A stretch of 64,000 nt of DNA from Bacteroidota bacterium (GTDB taxonomy: Bacteria; Bacteroidota; Ignavibacteria; Ignavibacteriales; Melioribacteraceae): contig JAEWUC010000005.1 of the NCBI GenBank assembly GCA_023397505.1, forward strand, positions 434,001 to 498,000. Direction: 5' to 3'. Under the pieces are notes generated by a model, which ran no database searches, was not told the DNA's origin, and saw only the letters and a list, made by a program, of their open reading frames with translations. Below are positions 18,828-27,679 of the stretch, one piece after another (the first letter of the stretch is position 1; each line of letters begins with the position of its first letter). The translations under genes and the position numbers were made by a program.

Positions 18828-19511
18828 TTAGTTAAGTTTGGAATAAGTTGAAGAGTTTTGCACAATCTTTCCGTCGGCAGTTTTGGATATTACACACAGA
18901 TACAAAATACTATGCTGGTATTTTGCTGCAGTCAGTGTTTGGAGTACATTATAATCGATATCCAAATTATATATCTGTGTGAAATCAAAACTTTCAATTG
19001 CTTTGGATAGAGAAATAATCTTGAAAGGTTCGTCTGCCGAGTTAACAGGATCGTAATAACAAACAATAGCATTGGCGGAAAGATTGACTTCTTCCGGTCC
19101 GAAAACAGAAGCCGTGTTAAGCGCCGGAAGTGAAGCAGTAATTTGATTTGCTTCTACTGCAGCAATGGTAATCTGTAAAGGAAAACCTTCCGGAGCGATG
19201 ATGTTCTGTTCCGTTGGTCTTTCAACCGAGGAATATCCGAAGTTGCTTTGGAAGATTTCATTAAATACGGAATTGGATACATTTTTTACTTTCTTCCAAA
19301 GAGCAGTGAGAGAAGTAAGAACAAGAATAGCACTTGCGAATTTTGCAGTAACAGAAAATCTCTTACGTACTTCCAAGACAGCCGGTTCTTGGCTAGAGTT
19401 GTAACTGGACGGACGTGCGGCCAGGATTGTACGTCCTTCAACTGTCCGGGCCGAAAGGTTGCCGAGTTTGCCGGAAAGATTACCGATTACATTTCCATTT
19501 AAGATAGCCAT
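18828..19511 (-). CDS. DUF6266-like protein of unknown function
   Basis: About 227 residues. The N-terminus MAILNGNVIGNLSGKLGNLS followed by GRTILAARP resembles the G-GKxGN...RxxP start of DUF6266 proteins found in Bacteroidota; the rest is Ser/Asn-rich and beta-predicted with no signal peptide. The frame extends to 19559, but GGGAGG precedes the ATG at 19511 with ideal spacing. Function is unknown; such proteins have been found near mobile elements. It is alone on the minus strand between noncoding repeat-rich stretches. Confidence 0.55.
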   Translation of the reverse strand: MAILNGNVIGNLSGKLGNLSARTVEGRTILAARPSSYNSSQEPAVLEVRKRFSVTAKFASAILVLTSLTALWKKVKNVSNSVFNEIFQSNFGYSSVERPTEQNIIAPEGFPLQITIAAVEANQITASLPALNTASVFGPEEVNLSANAIVCYYDPVNSADEPFKIISLSKAIESFDFTQIYNLDIDYNVLQTLTAAKYQHSILYLCVISKTADGKIVQNSSTYSKLN

Positions 19512-19630
19512 AATGATGCCTCCCATTTTATTTTTATTTGAGGGATGCAAGGTTTGCATTCCCTACAATTACACGCGCAAGGATATGCTTAATAAAAAAG
19601 TATATCACTGTAATAAAGAGAAAGTGACAT

Positions 19631-19648
19631 AAAGTATTTAAATACTTT
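19631..19648. promoter_or_regulatory. Palindrome upstream of the DUF6266-like gene
   Basis: AAAGTATTTAAATACTTT, an 18-bp perfect palindrome about 120 bp upstream of the start, next to the 11-bp repeats. It could be an operator. Confidence 0.35.
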
Positions 19649-19663
19649 TATCAAAATGATAAT

Positions 19664-19707
19664 GGCTTGTCACCGGCTTGTTACAGGCTTGGTAGGGGCT
19701 GGGAAGA
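19664..19707 (+). repeat. Four 11-bp direct repeats (GGCTTG-type)
   Basis: GGCTTG begins at 19664, 19675 and 19686 and GGCTGG at 19697: an exact 11-bp period, one DNA turn per unit, with variable bases between. Such spacing is usual for iterons or cooperative protein-binding sites. Confidence 0.55.
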
Positions 19708-19766
19708 ATGCTTGGGGAAGAGTGCAAAGAGCGTGGAGCTGAGGGCATGGCGCAAAGAGCATAGGG

Positions 19767-20015
19767 TTAGGGATTGGAGATTGATTTTAGGTTGCGCTTA
19801 CGAAACAGGATTGTATTTATTGAATCGAATGAACGGTTATATTTTTCCGAAAGTATGAGGAAGGATTCAATTTGGTTATAAGTTTTTCTTAGTTCACAAT
19901 ATTCTGATTTTATCTTAAGGTTACGAAGAGCCAACTCATCGATTAAACCCAAATCTTTATATGCTTTGAATTTCGAGTCGGATTGAATTTGTGATATTTC
20001 ATGTTTTGTAATCAT
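19767..20015 (-). CDS. Small hypothetical protein (doubtful)
   Basis: 82 residues, charged and helix-prone (KHEISQIQSDSKFKAYKDLG start, ILFRKRNLKS end), with normal-looking composition for this genome and a weak RBS. No family recognised. It lies in a repeat-rich region, so it could be a chance frame. Confidence 0.35.
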   Translation of the reverse strand: MITKHEISQIQSDSKFKAYKDLGLIDELALRNLKIKSEYCELRKTYNQIESFLILSEKYNRSFDSINTILFRKRNLKSISNP

Positions 20016-20100
20016 TGAATCTTGAAATCAACCGCAAGTAAAAATATTTGAGTTAGCAAATTGATGCAATGCGCGATGTTTATGATTTGTTTTCTTTTGT

Positions 20101-20155
20101 TTTACCCCCTCTGTCCTTTGGACATCTCCCCCTTGAAAAAAGGTGGAGAAGTTTT
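20101..20155. repeat. Dispersed palindromic repeat (family A, CCCCCT..TCTCCCCCTT)
   Basis: Contains TGTCCTTTGGACA and a TCTCCCCCTT..AAGGTGGAGA stem. A close relative is inside the recombinase gene at 32001-32096. Confidence 0.65.
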
Positions 20156-20300
20156 TAAAAGTGTTGCGAAGTGGAGTGTGTGTGGCAAAGCCGCGACATA
20201 AAACGAGCGACAGAATTACATGTAAGCGAACGAAGGTGTGTGGGAATCCACGACCGGAGTGAGCGATGATGAGGCGAGTGCCGTAGGCACATTTAAACTG

Positions 20301-20403
20301 TGCGGGGTTTGCATAATGCAACATTATGTTGGGTCGATAGAATTACAAATACAATGTTGGGATTACACAAAGCCCATACATAATGTTCGTTATGTAATAC
20401 CCG
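20301..20403. repeat. Long imperfect inverted repeat
   Basis: Arms of about 32 bases (20301-20332 and about 20371-20403) are complementary apart from a few mismatches, enclosing a loop of about 40 nt. Inner palindromes CATAATG..CATTATG are present. Nothing coding is supported here; the stretch from 19560 to 20643 otherwise holds only the features listed. Confidence 0.55.
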
Positions 20404-20643
20404 CTGTCACATGCACTGTTTAGCCATCCCGCCGAAGGTGGAAACAATTCGTTGCCTACCAATAAATACTTTTCTGATGTAAGGTGAAATACAGTGAAAA
20501 AAGAGTGTTGAGTTATGATTTTTCGACAAAGCTCAAAGCAAGTTGTTGAGTGTAGAATTTATTTATCACAGCATTTTCTGTTTAACGTTACGCAAATTTA
20601 TTTTTATAACGACAATTTTTTGAGATCAATCCTAGAAAATACA

Positions 20644-20913
20644 ATGAGTGAGAATGTTTACATATGGATTATAGGTGGGCTTTTAGGGTTGGTCAATATG
20701 TTATTCTGGTCCAGAATAAAGAGGATTGAAAAAGATGTTGATGAAACAAAAAAGAAATCATTTTCGATTGAGAAAAATTATTTATCAAGGTTTGAAGATC
20801 TTCATAATAAATTGAGTGAAGTTGAGAAGAATATTATCAAGGAAATTTATTCGATTAAACTCGCCTCGCTTGATGCAAGTCGAAGCGGGCTTTCGGCAAT
20901 GAACAATAAGTAA
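20644..20913 (+). CDS. Small membrane-anchored coiled-coil protein
   Basis: About 89 residues from the ATG before SENVYIWIIGGLLG. One N-terminal transmembrane helix (about 5-22) is followed by a charged coiled coil (about 24-75). The open frame extends upstream to 20515, but that part looks noncoding. The last 20 residues (KLASLDASRSGL region) are encoded by a dispersed CTCGCCTCG..GAAGCGGG repeat, so the natural C-terminus may be lost. Position before a holin gene suggests a holin accessory or phage-like small gene; not proven. Confidence 0.5.
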   Translation: MSENVYIWIIGGLLGLVNMLFWSRIKRIEKDVDETKKKSFSIEKNYLSRFEDLHNKLSEVEKNIIKEIYSIKLASLDASRSGLSAMNNK

Positions 20914-20971
20914 CCTCACCCCGTCAAAGCCGGGCAAGCCTAAATTGCTCTCCTTAAAATAAGGAGAGGGT
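20913..20971. repeat. Dispersed palindromic repeat (family C, CCTCACCCC..CTCTCCTT)
   Basis: Begins right at a stop codon. Ends with CTCTCCTT..AAGGAGAG stem. Related copies are at 32373-32432 and 34763-34801. Confidence 0.7.
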
Positions 20972-21033
20972 AATTATTTTAAATAGATTCCGGCTAAAAA
21001 CATGCCGGAATGACAATTGAATGAGGAGGAAAT

Positions 21034-21423
21034 ATGGGAGTGTTAGATTTTTTAAGCGGTGTAGTAAGACCAATTGCTGATTTGATTGATAATCTTTCTA
21101 CTTCTGATGAAGAGCGCGGAAAACTTCAAATCGAATTGACGAAAATAGAGAATAAGTTTCTTGGTAAAGCTTTGGAATATGAATCAAAGTTATTGAATTC
21201 TCAATCCCGTGTTGTTGAAGCAGAAGCAAAAGGACAAAGCTGGCTGCAAAGGAATTGGAGACCAATTACTATGCTTACTTTTCTTATTCTTGTTGTGTGC
21301 GATAGTTTTGGAATTCTTGCATTTAGATTGAGTAATGAAGCATGGACTTTATTGCAGATTGGTTTGGGTGGATATGTCGTTGGAAGAACTGGAGAGAAAA
21401 TAGTTGAGAAGATTAGGAAATAA
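21034..21423 (+). CDS. Phage-type holin (3TM family-like)
   Basis: 129 residues: an amphipathic N-terminus, a Glu/Lys-rich helix (about 25-65), then the WLQRNWRPITMLTFLILVV block of the 3TM holin family, a second hydrophobic segment (about 103-118) and a basic C-terminal tail. Holins make membrane lesions that release endolysin. No endolysin or structural phage genes are near, so this is a remnant or a re-used membrane protein. GGAGG sits 7 bp before the ATG. A second copy of its 3' half follows at 21494. Confidence 0.7.
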   Translation: MGVLDFLSGVVRPIADLIDNLSTSDEERGKLQIELTKIENKFLGKALEYESKLLNSQSRVVEAEAKGQSWLQRNWRPITMLTFLILVVCDSFGILAFRLSNEAWTLLQIGLGGYVVGRTGEKIVEKIRK

Positions 21424-21474
21424 ATATTTTGTGAATAAGTTTTCAATAACTAGAAATGATTTCTCCAAAGAAAC

Positions 21475-21493
21475 CTACCTATCGGTAGGCAGG
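21475..21493. repeat. Dispersed repeat CCTACC..GGTAGGCAGG (family D)
   Basis: CCTACCTATCGGTAGGCAGG at the breakpoint of the holin duplication; a nearly identical copy lies at 38472-38490 across the end of the cusC gene. Confidence 0.6.
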
Positions 21494-21662
21494 TTGGAGA
21501 CCAATTACTATGCTTACTTTTCTTATTCTTGTTGTGTGCGATAGTTTTGGAATTCTTGCATTTAGATTGAGTAATGAAGCGTGGGTTTTATTACAGATTG
21601 GTTTAGGTGGATATGTTGTTGGAAGAACAGGTGAGAAAATTGTTGAAAAAATAAAAAGTTAG
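21494..21662 (+). pseudogene. Second 3' fragment of the holin gene
   Basis: Bases 21494-21662 repeat 21255-21423. The first about 86 bases are identical; the rest differs at about ten positions, mostly synonymous, ending in AAAAGT instead of AGGAAA before the stop. The frame stays open from the Trp codon to the stop and could give about 51 residues from an internal ATG at 21510. The 5' edge joins a CCTACC..GGTAGG repeat at 21475-21493. Confidence 0.8.
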
Positions 21663-21668
21663 ATAGAA

Positions 21669-22301
21669 TTATTCAATTAATTCTTTGAATAAGTGTTGAA
21701 AAGTTTGACCGTCCAAATCTCTATAATAACTTAAAAGACCAGAACGAGCTAGCTCGGTAGATATTGCCGATTGCTGGAAAACCAACTCAATAGTTTTATC
21801 ACCACAATAATTAGCTTCTTTTATTCTATTTGAGAATGATTTTAAATCTTCTAAATCGATTAGTCTTAGAAATAAATATTCGAGGCAGACAATTTTATAC
21901 TTTAATTCTTCACCAATTTCTTTTATAGCAGAATTTGAATACAATTCTTTTATAGACAATTTATCACCAGTCAAAATTAAAAAGTCTTTTGTAGGCGGGC
22001 GAATTGAATATAAAACTTGCTCACCAGAATCAATATTAGGAATGTTAGACAATTTTAAGAATACCTCTTGATCAAGATATTCATCTGGAATAATCGAAAA
22101 ACTATTTACAGCATCCAAAACTTTGGCTATCATTTCTCTAGAATATTTCTGTTCTAATTTTTTATTTCGAGAAATGTAATACTTTGCTGTAGATAAGATA
22201 AAAATAGATGAATTATTTACATTAAATATTTTATTAAGGTGTTGTAGAAGATCTGCAGACCCAAGTTTAAGAAGGATATCGTTGTCGATAAAAAGCTGCA
22301 C
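21669..22301 (-). CDS. PIN-like nuclease domain protein (toxin candidate)
   Basis: 210 residues. The acidic set of a PIN fold can be placed: D6/D8 in FIDNDILLKL, D91 and E94 in NIDSGEQVLYS, and D113 in LTGDKLS. PIN domains are metal-dependent RNases, often toxins. The gene starts directly at the stop of the ImmA/IrrE gene (22302), so they are coupled. The C-terminal 70 residues are helical and unassigned. Family resemblance is by motif only; it looks like the unusual PIN proteins paired with COG2856 peptidases. Confidence 0.6.
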   Translation of the reverse strand: MQLFIDNDILLKLGSADLLQHLNKIFNVNNSSIFILSTAKYYISRNKKLEQKYSREMIAKVLDAVNSFSIIPDEYLDQEVFLKLSNIPNIDSGEQVLYSIRPPTKDFLILTGDKLSIKELYSNSAIKEIGEELKYKIVCLEYLFLRLIDLEDLKSFSNRIKEANYCGDKTIELVFQQSAISTELARSGLLSYYRDLDGQTFQHLFKELIE

Positions 22302-23309
22302 TTAGTCCTCAGAAAGAGAAGTTAGCTTAGTAAAATATTCATAGTTCTCTTCAGAAAGTTTCTCAAGGTCAAGTTTAGCTTTCATTTGCATCTGTACCAT
22401 TTTTACCGCATTGGCTTTAGGAGAAAGAATATTAAGAGCTTGTTCTGCTATGGCATAATTTTTAGTTAAATAGGCATAGTTGAGAGCAATGACACCAGGA
22501 TCGATGCTAAGAAGTTTAGCTAGCGGACGGATATGATTTACCAATCCATAAGGTGAATTAAAAATATTATTCGAAGAAAAATATGATGGCGATTTAGTGC
22601 CATTTAGTAATTCTGCAGCAAATTCGTTAGCTGTTTTTTCTTCGGAATCTACTTCAGTTTCTAAGTTCATATCATAAATTATTTGGTCTGTGTTAGAAAG
22701 ATGACCATTAACTATATGACCAAGCTCATGAGCAAGGATAAAAAGAAGCCAAGCATCATGTCGTCTATTCTTTGAAAGAATAATAATAGGTCTACCATTT
22801 AGATTGACAGCCATTCCATCCATTTTATTTACTTCTTTAGGAAACACCGGGACATGCAAAACGGGAATTCCAGATGACCATAAATATTCTAATGTATTAT
22901 TAAGATCGATTTTACCATAACGCTCGATTATTGAGTTTCTAATTTCTAATGCATTTTTAGGAAGGTACATTAATGGAGTTGAGTAGAGCTGATCGATTGT
23001 TTCAGAAATTTTAACAGCCAGGGAGTTTGGCCAAATATCTGTTGTATTTATAGTAACATTGCGAGAGGATTTAAATTTGATATTTGCCGGGCGTTTGAGT
23101 GCAACCGAATTTGTAGTATTAATTAATTCAGAGACATCAATCCCTAAATTCTTTGAAATAAGACTTGCAGTTTGAAAGTAACCGATCTTAGAATTTGCAA
23201 TTTCATCTTTCCACCAGACCGGCAGAATAATGTCTTGAATAAATTTTTTATCAATACCGTAATTTTGAAGAGACTGGTAAATGTTTTTAATATTGAATTC
23301 TGTGGGCAT
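22302..23309 (-). CDS. ImmA/IrrE family metallopeptidase
   Basis: 335 residues. The zinc motif is HELGH at 194-198 (LAHELGHIVNGH), with a downstream EEKTANEFAAELL segment that supplies the third ligand. The first 75 residues form a helical, HTH-like part (YFQTASLISKNLGI), without a clear Xre domain. ImmA/IrrE peptidases cut repressors, or act as antitoxin-like partners to toxin genes. It heads a two-gene minus-strand unit with the PIN protein and is divergent from the sce7726 gene (100 bp apart). Confidence 0.85.
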   Translation of the reverse strand: MPTEFNIKNIYQSLQNYGIDKKFIQDIILPVWWKDEIANSKIGYFQTASLISKNLGIDVSELINTTNSVALKRPANIKFKSSRNVTINTTDIWPNSLAVKISETIDQLYSTPLMYLPKNALEIRNSIIERYGKIDLNNTLEYLWSSGIPVLHVPVFPKEVNKMDGMAVNLNGRPIIILSKNRRHDAWLLFILAHELGHIVNGHLSNTDQIIYDMNLETEVDSEEKTANEFAAELLNGTKSPSYFSSNNIFNSPYGLVNHIRPLAKLLSIDPGVIALNYAYLTKNYAIAEQALNILSPKANAVKMVQMQMKAKLDLEKLSEENYEYFTKLTSLSED

Positions 23310-23409
23310 ACCTTTAAAATTTCTAAAATTATTTTTTGAATGCTAAAATATAACTATTGTGCTCGTCTAATTGAAGTGATATATTTATAACAAAAGAAAT
23401 AAAAACTAT

Positions 23410-23967
23410 ATGCAAGATTTGGATATCAGAAAAGTTTTACATTCCCATCTAAAGAAAGAGAACAAATCAATAAAAGATACCATAATTATTGATGAACTAG
23501 ATTTATGTTCCGGATTATCAAGAGTTGATGTAGCCGTAATTAATGGTGTTATACATGGATATGAAATAAAGAGTGAAGTGGATACGCTTAAACGACTACC
23601 ACTTCAGATGAATTACTATAATAAGTCTTTGGAAAAAATTTCAATAGCTACTAATCATTTACATCTGATGGAAATAAGAAAGGTTGTACCTAGATGGTGG
23701 GGACTGATTTTAATTGATAACGATAAAAAGAGAACGCTGACTGAAATTCGTAAAGCTAAAAAGAATCCAAGTGTTGAAGGAAAAAGTCTATTACAATTAC
23801 TATGGAAAGATGAATTGTTTTTTATTACACAAAAATATAATGTAGACGTAACTAAAAGTTCTAATAAAAAAAAGCTACAAGAAACTATAGCGGAAAAATT
23901 AGAGTTGAATGAAATTTCTCAAGAAGTACGATCTATTTTAAAATCACGCCAGAATTGGAGAAGTTGA
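23410..23967 (+). CDS. sce7726 family protein (PD-(D/E)xK nuclease-like)
   Basis: 185 residues matching the sce7726 family. The core looks like a restriction-type nuclease: E29, D40 (RVDVAVINGV) and E52-x-K54 (HGYEIKSE), the D-x(n)-ExK pattern. The C-terminal half is helical and basic. In Sorangium the namesake gene is next to sce7725, and Beta-type proteins often neighbour this family. Here it runs toward the Beta-family gene on the other strand, and their 3' ends overlap by 49 bp. Activity not established. Confidence 0.75.
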   Translation: MQDLDIRKVLHSHLKKENKSIKDTIIIDELDLCSGLSRVDVAVINGVIHGYEIKSEVDTLKRLPLQMNYYNKSLEKISIATNHLHLMEIRKVVPRWWGLILIDNDKKRTLTEIRKAKKNPSVEGKSLLQLLWKDELFFITQKYNVDVTKSSNKKKLQETIAEKLELNEISQEVRSILKSRQNWRS

Positions 23968-25025
23968 TTTACTACAACAGTCAAATGATGGATAGTTCCA
24001 ACCCAGCGCCAAGTTGTTAAGTTCCCAGTTTTTTCTTTTTCTGTTCCACATTTGTAAATAAATTTATCGCCTTCACAATGATTCTTATCGTAATACTCCT
24101 CACTATTGATTAGACTTTCGGAAATAGAAAAAAATTGTTTGAAACCATGTTGACGAGTTCCCTTTCCTCTATAAATAATATAATCATATTCATACGTATA
24201 TCTTATACTGGCACTAGCATTAGGCGGTATTACCTTATCGGATCCAGATGTTTGGGATTCGTCCTCATCTAATTCAGACATTTGTGGATGCGATATTGCA
24301 TAATCGGAATAAGCTGGAATCCTTTCGATATCCGATGAGACACAAATTTTTTGCCAAGCAAGCCAATGCTTACGGGGAATGATATGAACTTGATCTGCTT
24401 TTAATTTTATAAGATTTATAGGGAAGTTACCACCGGAGAGAATAAAGCTGCGGTATTTTGAAAGATATTTTATTTCAGAAATTTTTTGTGTAGACCATTC
24501 TATAATTTCTTCAACTGATAAATCTTCTACCGATTCCAAATCCAATAGTAAGTCGACAGAAGATTGATCAATTTCTAGGAAATTAAGAATGTTATCTAAC
24601 TCGAGATTAATATCTTGTGTTTCCGATCTGAATATTCTAATGCAAACACCTTTTTGGTCTTCAATGAGAATGTTTTTAATAATATCATTATAATCTGAGT
24701 TAGTGGTATTACTGATTACAGGAATGATATTAAAATTGGTTTTATGTAATTGATCAAAAATATACTGCATAAAATGCTGCCCGGAAAATATTAATTCACC
24801 TTCTTGCACCATATAGCCGTCAATATACAATAGCCTATCAGTATCCCATTTATTTAAATAACCTATTGTTGCTGTTATGTGATCTTCAAAACTTTTAGTG
24901 GGGTTATCTACTATATCAATAATTGGAACTATTTGATCTTTTTCAGCTACAGATAGTTTCGATAATGCTTTAAACTCGCCATCCTTGCATTTGAGAATCG
25001 GGGCATATTGCTTTTGAGATATCAT
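23919..25025 (-). CDS. Beta family protein
   Basis: 368 residues with the start YAPILKCKDGEFKALSKL and the IVPIIDI, HIIPRKHW blocks of the Pfam Beta_protein family. No known catalytic motif; function unknown. It begins 5 bp after the Res stop, so it is the third gene of a mod-res-beta operon. The final 49 bp overlap the convergent sce7726 gene. Its place in the operon suggests a restriction-associated or defence accessory role; that is inference. Confidence 0.75.
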   Translation of the reverse strand: MISQKQYAPILKCKDGEFKALSKLSVAEKDQIVPIIDIVDNPTKSFEDHITATIGYLNKWDTDRLLYIDGYMVQEGELIFSGQHFMQYIFDQLHKTNFNIIPVISNTTNSDYNDIIKNILIEDQKGVCIRIFRSETQDINLELDNILNFLEIDQSSVDLLLDLESVEDLSVEEIIEWSTQKISEIKYLSKYRSFILSGGNFPINLIKLKADQVHIIPRKHWLAWQKICVSSDIERIPAYSDYAISHPQMSELDEDESQTSGSDKVIPPNASASIRYTYEYDYIIYRGKGTRQHGFKQFFSISESLINSEEYYDKNHCEGDKFIYKCGTEKEKTGNLTTWRWVGTIHHLTVVVNQLLQFWRDFKIDRTS

Positions 25026-25030
25026 TTTAT

Positions 25031-27676
25031 TTATCTCTCTTTAAACCTACTAGTGTTATAATTTAACTTATTCTCCAAAACATAATTTAATGCTTTCCAG
25101 TCTTTTCCGTTCAACATTTTGAAGCGGCATTTGCCATTACTGACAGTATGATAAAAATCTCCGATTTGTCTTTTCTCTTTTGAATCCGGAGTATCATAAA
25201 GGTGTTCGCCTTTATATTCTATCAGAACAATTGTTCCATCTTTCAATTTAACAATAAAATCAGGATAGAATTTATCTGTTGGTGTTTGCAGCCAGAATGA
25301 ATGAAATTCTTGGCGCTCTATATTTCTAATCCAGAATTCCACATTTGGATTAATATCAATGTTCATAGCGCATTCGGCTTCTTCATTATTCATTTCACCA
25401 ATGCGGGGATAAAAATGATGTGAGAATCTAAAAGAACCGGTGTAATCATTATTTGGGAAATAGGAATCGGAGAATTCAAAATCTTGACCAACTGAAAATC
25501 TACTTAACTTTTCTTTGACAATTCCAGGCTGTGAGAACAGATAAGTCTGGAATCCATGCTTTTTACCTTCAGCAAAATGGAATTTAATTTTTGTGCGGAA
25601 TGCATCTCTTAATCTGAAGCGAATGAAAACAAGTTGTTCGATTGAAAGATTACGTGAGGTTATTAAGTTTTCCAAACAGTTAGTTATAAAAACAATAATC
25701 TGTGAATAAGAAATGGATTGATGCCTACATTCTTTGACAAGCCATTGAATTAAGCCGTCTTTATCCATAGTGCTGGAAACGATTATACTGGTAAGCTCTT
25801 CTTGAATGGTTTGAGCGTCGTAACTATAAACATTTCCTTGAGAATCTACATCTATCAAACCTTTTTGTCCGGCATCAACTTTAATTGGTAATTCAGCATT
25901 AGAAATATTGGAATCGCATTTAGCAAGGTTCCAATCAGGAAGTAGCAAAACTTCATCATCAAAGGGTCTCCATTCTCCATCAAAATCAATTAGAAGCTGA
26001 GGGACGCTAAACATTTTACCTTGTTTGTATGGAGATTGAACAGAGTGGGAATATGATTTGAGTTCTTGATAAGTATTTTCTATTACTTCTTTATCACTTT
26101 CAGATTTAGCAATTGATTTGATTTCTTCCTTTTCCGATTCGGTTATTGTTTCTTTAATTATGATTGTCTTTTCATCCTTATCGAAAACAATTTTATTTTT
26201 TAATTCGGAAGAAAGTTTTGTTTCATCGAATGCGGAAGTTAACGGAATCTTTGCATTGCCAAACAAAGGAGCTAAGCTTAATTGTTTTTGGCTAATCTCT
26301 ATCAATTCGGAAGCTTCAACCGAGGTAAAACCAGATTCTACGAGAGAATCTTTTAGATTTTTTGCAGTGTTATAAAAACTATCTGAAGAAACAAAAGCAT
26401 AAGCACGATTAAGTTCTTCTCTGTCTTTGCGCTGGACCTTTGGCATTCTTAAAACACGACCTAGTAATTGCTCAACATCTTTACTAGAATTTACTTTTGC
26501 GACTGAACAAAAAATGTAAGCAAATGGACAATCCCAACCTTCTTTAAGTGCTTGTTTAGTAATTATGAAACGAATCGGTTCTGATTCGGAAAGAAGATCC
26601 TTGTTTTCAATTCCTCTTTCTGTGCCGGTTGCAACTGCAATTTGTTCCGCCGGAATTTGTATTGTGTTAAGAAGAAACTTCTTGACTTCATCTACATTAA
26701 TTGTGCTTTCAGCTTGTCTATCCGGCTGGGCTTGAATTAAAACAATTGGGCGAATGTATTCACCCGAATTCTTTTCTTCTTCTTTTGTAATCAGTTCTAA
26801 TTCTTGCTGTTTCTTAACTGCGTCTGAAATTGTTGTCTGCCAATCTTCCGTTGTTAGAAGTTCGATAGGCATTTTTATCATATCTTCATTTTTTAATTCA
26901 GCAGCAGAAACAGAATAAAGAACATTACTTCGATCACTTCCTTTTGTTTTTGGTGTTGCTGTAAATTCAACTATGCAAGAGGGATTTAATCTTTTGAGAA
27001 CTTCGAATGTTAATTCAGTTCTTGCGTTATGCGCTTCATCGATAATAAATATTGGATGGTTCAGATAAACAACATTTGCCAAAGATGGAATAACAAGATT
27101 GGACTCTTTGAATTTTTCGAGTTTCTCTTTTTGTTCCGACTTAAGGTTTTCGAAGTGAGAAGATAGGCTTCCATTTTCTTCATAGACTTTTCTACCTTCG
27201 GTTTTATCTACACGCCATGAAGCAAAAGTAGAAATGATAACAGTTGTGTTTGATTGAAGTGAACCTTTAGAAATGCTGCGGGCATCTTCCACTTTAAGAA
27301 TTTCAACATTGCCGTTAAAGGATTTGTCTAGAACTTCACGATAAGGATGGTTAGGATCACCTAAACAGTTATAAGTCTGCTCTAAAATTGCATTGCTTGG
27401 CACTAACCAAATTACAAGAGAAAAATCTCTTGCCAATAATTCTTTGCAGGCGATAGGGATAGAATGAGAGGCCAAAATTGTTTTTCCACCACCGGTTGGT
27501 AAACGCAAGCACACGTAAGGAATATTTGCAAAACCAGCATCATTATAAATACCTTCTTGCTTAAATTCTTCAAGAGTGGTTTCAGCATAGGCGCGTTTAA
27601 CATCTTTGTAAATAGCACAACGATGCAAATAATTTGATAAAACATCGAGAGTTTTTTGTTGGTAAATCTTTAACAT
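25031..27676 (-). CDS. res: Type III restriction enzyme Res subunit
   Basis: 881 residues. The SF2 translocase has motif I PTGGGKT at 60-66, motif II DEAH at 213-216, motif III TATP at 239-242, and motif VI-like EQLLGRVLRMPKV. The C-terminal nuclease holds YPDFIVKLKDGTIVLIEYKG, a PD-(D/E)xK arrangement. Type III Res cuts DNA after translocation between two inversely oriented unmethylated sites, together with Mod. It starts 3 bp after the mod stop. Length is normal and all motifs are intact. Confidence 0.92.
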   Translation of the reverse strand: MLKIYQQKTLDVLSNYLHRCAIYKDVKRAYAETTLEEFKQEGIYNDAGFANIPYVCLRLPTGGGKTILASHSIPIACKELLARDFSLVIWLVPSNAILEQTYNCLGDPNHPYREVLDKSFNGNVEILKVEDARSISKGSLQSNTTVIISTFASWRVDKTEGRKVYEENGSLSSHFENLKSEQKEKLEKFKESNLVIPSLANVVYLNHPIFIIDEAHNARTELTFEVLKRLNPSCIVEFTATPKTKGSDRSNVLYSVSAAELKNEDMIKMPIELLTTEDWQTTISDAVKKQQELELITKEEEKNSGEYIRPIVLIQAQPDRQAESTINVDEVKKFLLNTIQIPAEQIAVATGTERGIENKDLLSESEPIRFIITKQALKEGWDCPFAYIFCSVAKVNSSKDVEQLLGRVLRMPKVQRKDREELNRAYAFVSSDSFYNTAKNLKDSLVESGFTSVEASELIEISQKQLSLAPLFGNAKIPLTSAFDETKLSSELKNKIVFDKDEKTIIIKETITESEKEEIKSIAKSESDKEVIENTYQELKSYSHSVQSPYKQGKMFSVPQLLIDFDGEWRPFDDEVLLLPDWNLAKCDSNISNAELPIKVDAGQKGLIDVDSQGNVYSYDAQTIQEELTSIIVSSTMDKDGLIQWLVKECRHQSISYSQIIVFITNCLENLITSRNLSIEQLVFIRFRLRDAFRTKIKFHFAEGKKHGFQTYLFSQPGIVKEKLSRFSVGQDFEFSDSYFPNNDYTGSFRFSHHFYPRIGEMNNEEAECAMNIDINPNVEFWIRNIERQEFHSFWLQTPTDKFYPDFIVKLKDGTIVLIEYKGEHLYDTPDSKEKRQIGDFYHTVSNGKCRFKMLNGKDWKALNYVLENKLNYNTSRFKER

Positions 27677-27679
27677 CTA

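Noticed and set aside
18596..18865. 89-residue minus-strand frame
   Set aside because: Overlaps the end of the DUF6266-like gene and hairpins; the composition is not gene-like.
19664..19707. CRISPR array
   Set aside because: Repeats are 6-7 bp cores with 11-bp step, far too short for CRISPR; no cas genes or other spacer-repeat array in the window.
19667..19858. 63-residue plus-strand frame
   Set aside because: Made of the 11-bp repeats and other low-complexity DNA; no RBS.
20028..20324. 98-residue minus-strand frame
   Set aside because: Runs through a dispersed repeat and an inverted repeat; no coherent protein features.
20301..20403. Integron attC site
   Set aside because: A GTTGGGT box is present but the paired RYYYAAC and inner boxes are not in place, and there is no integron integrase in the window.
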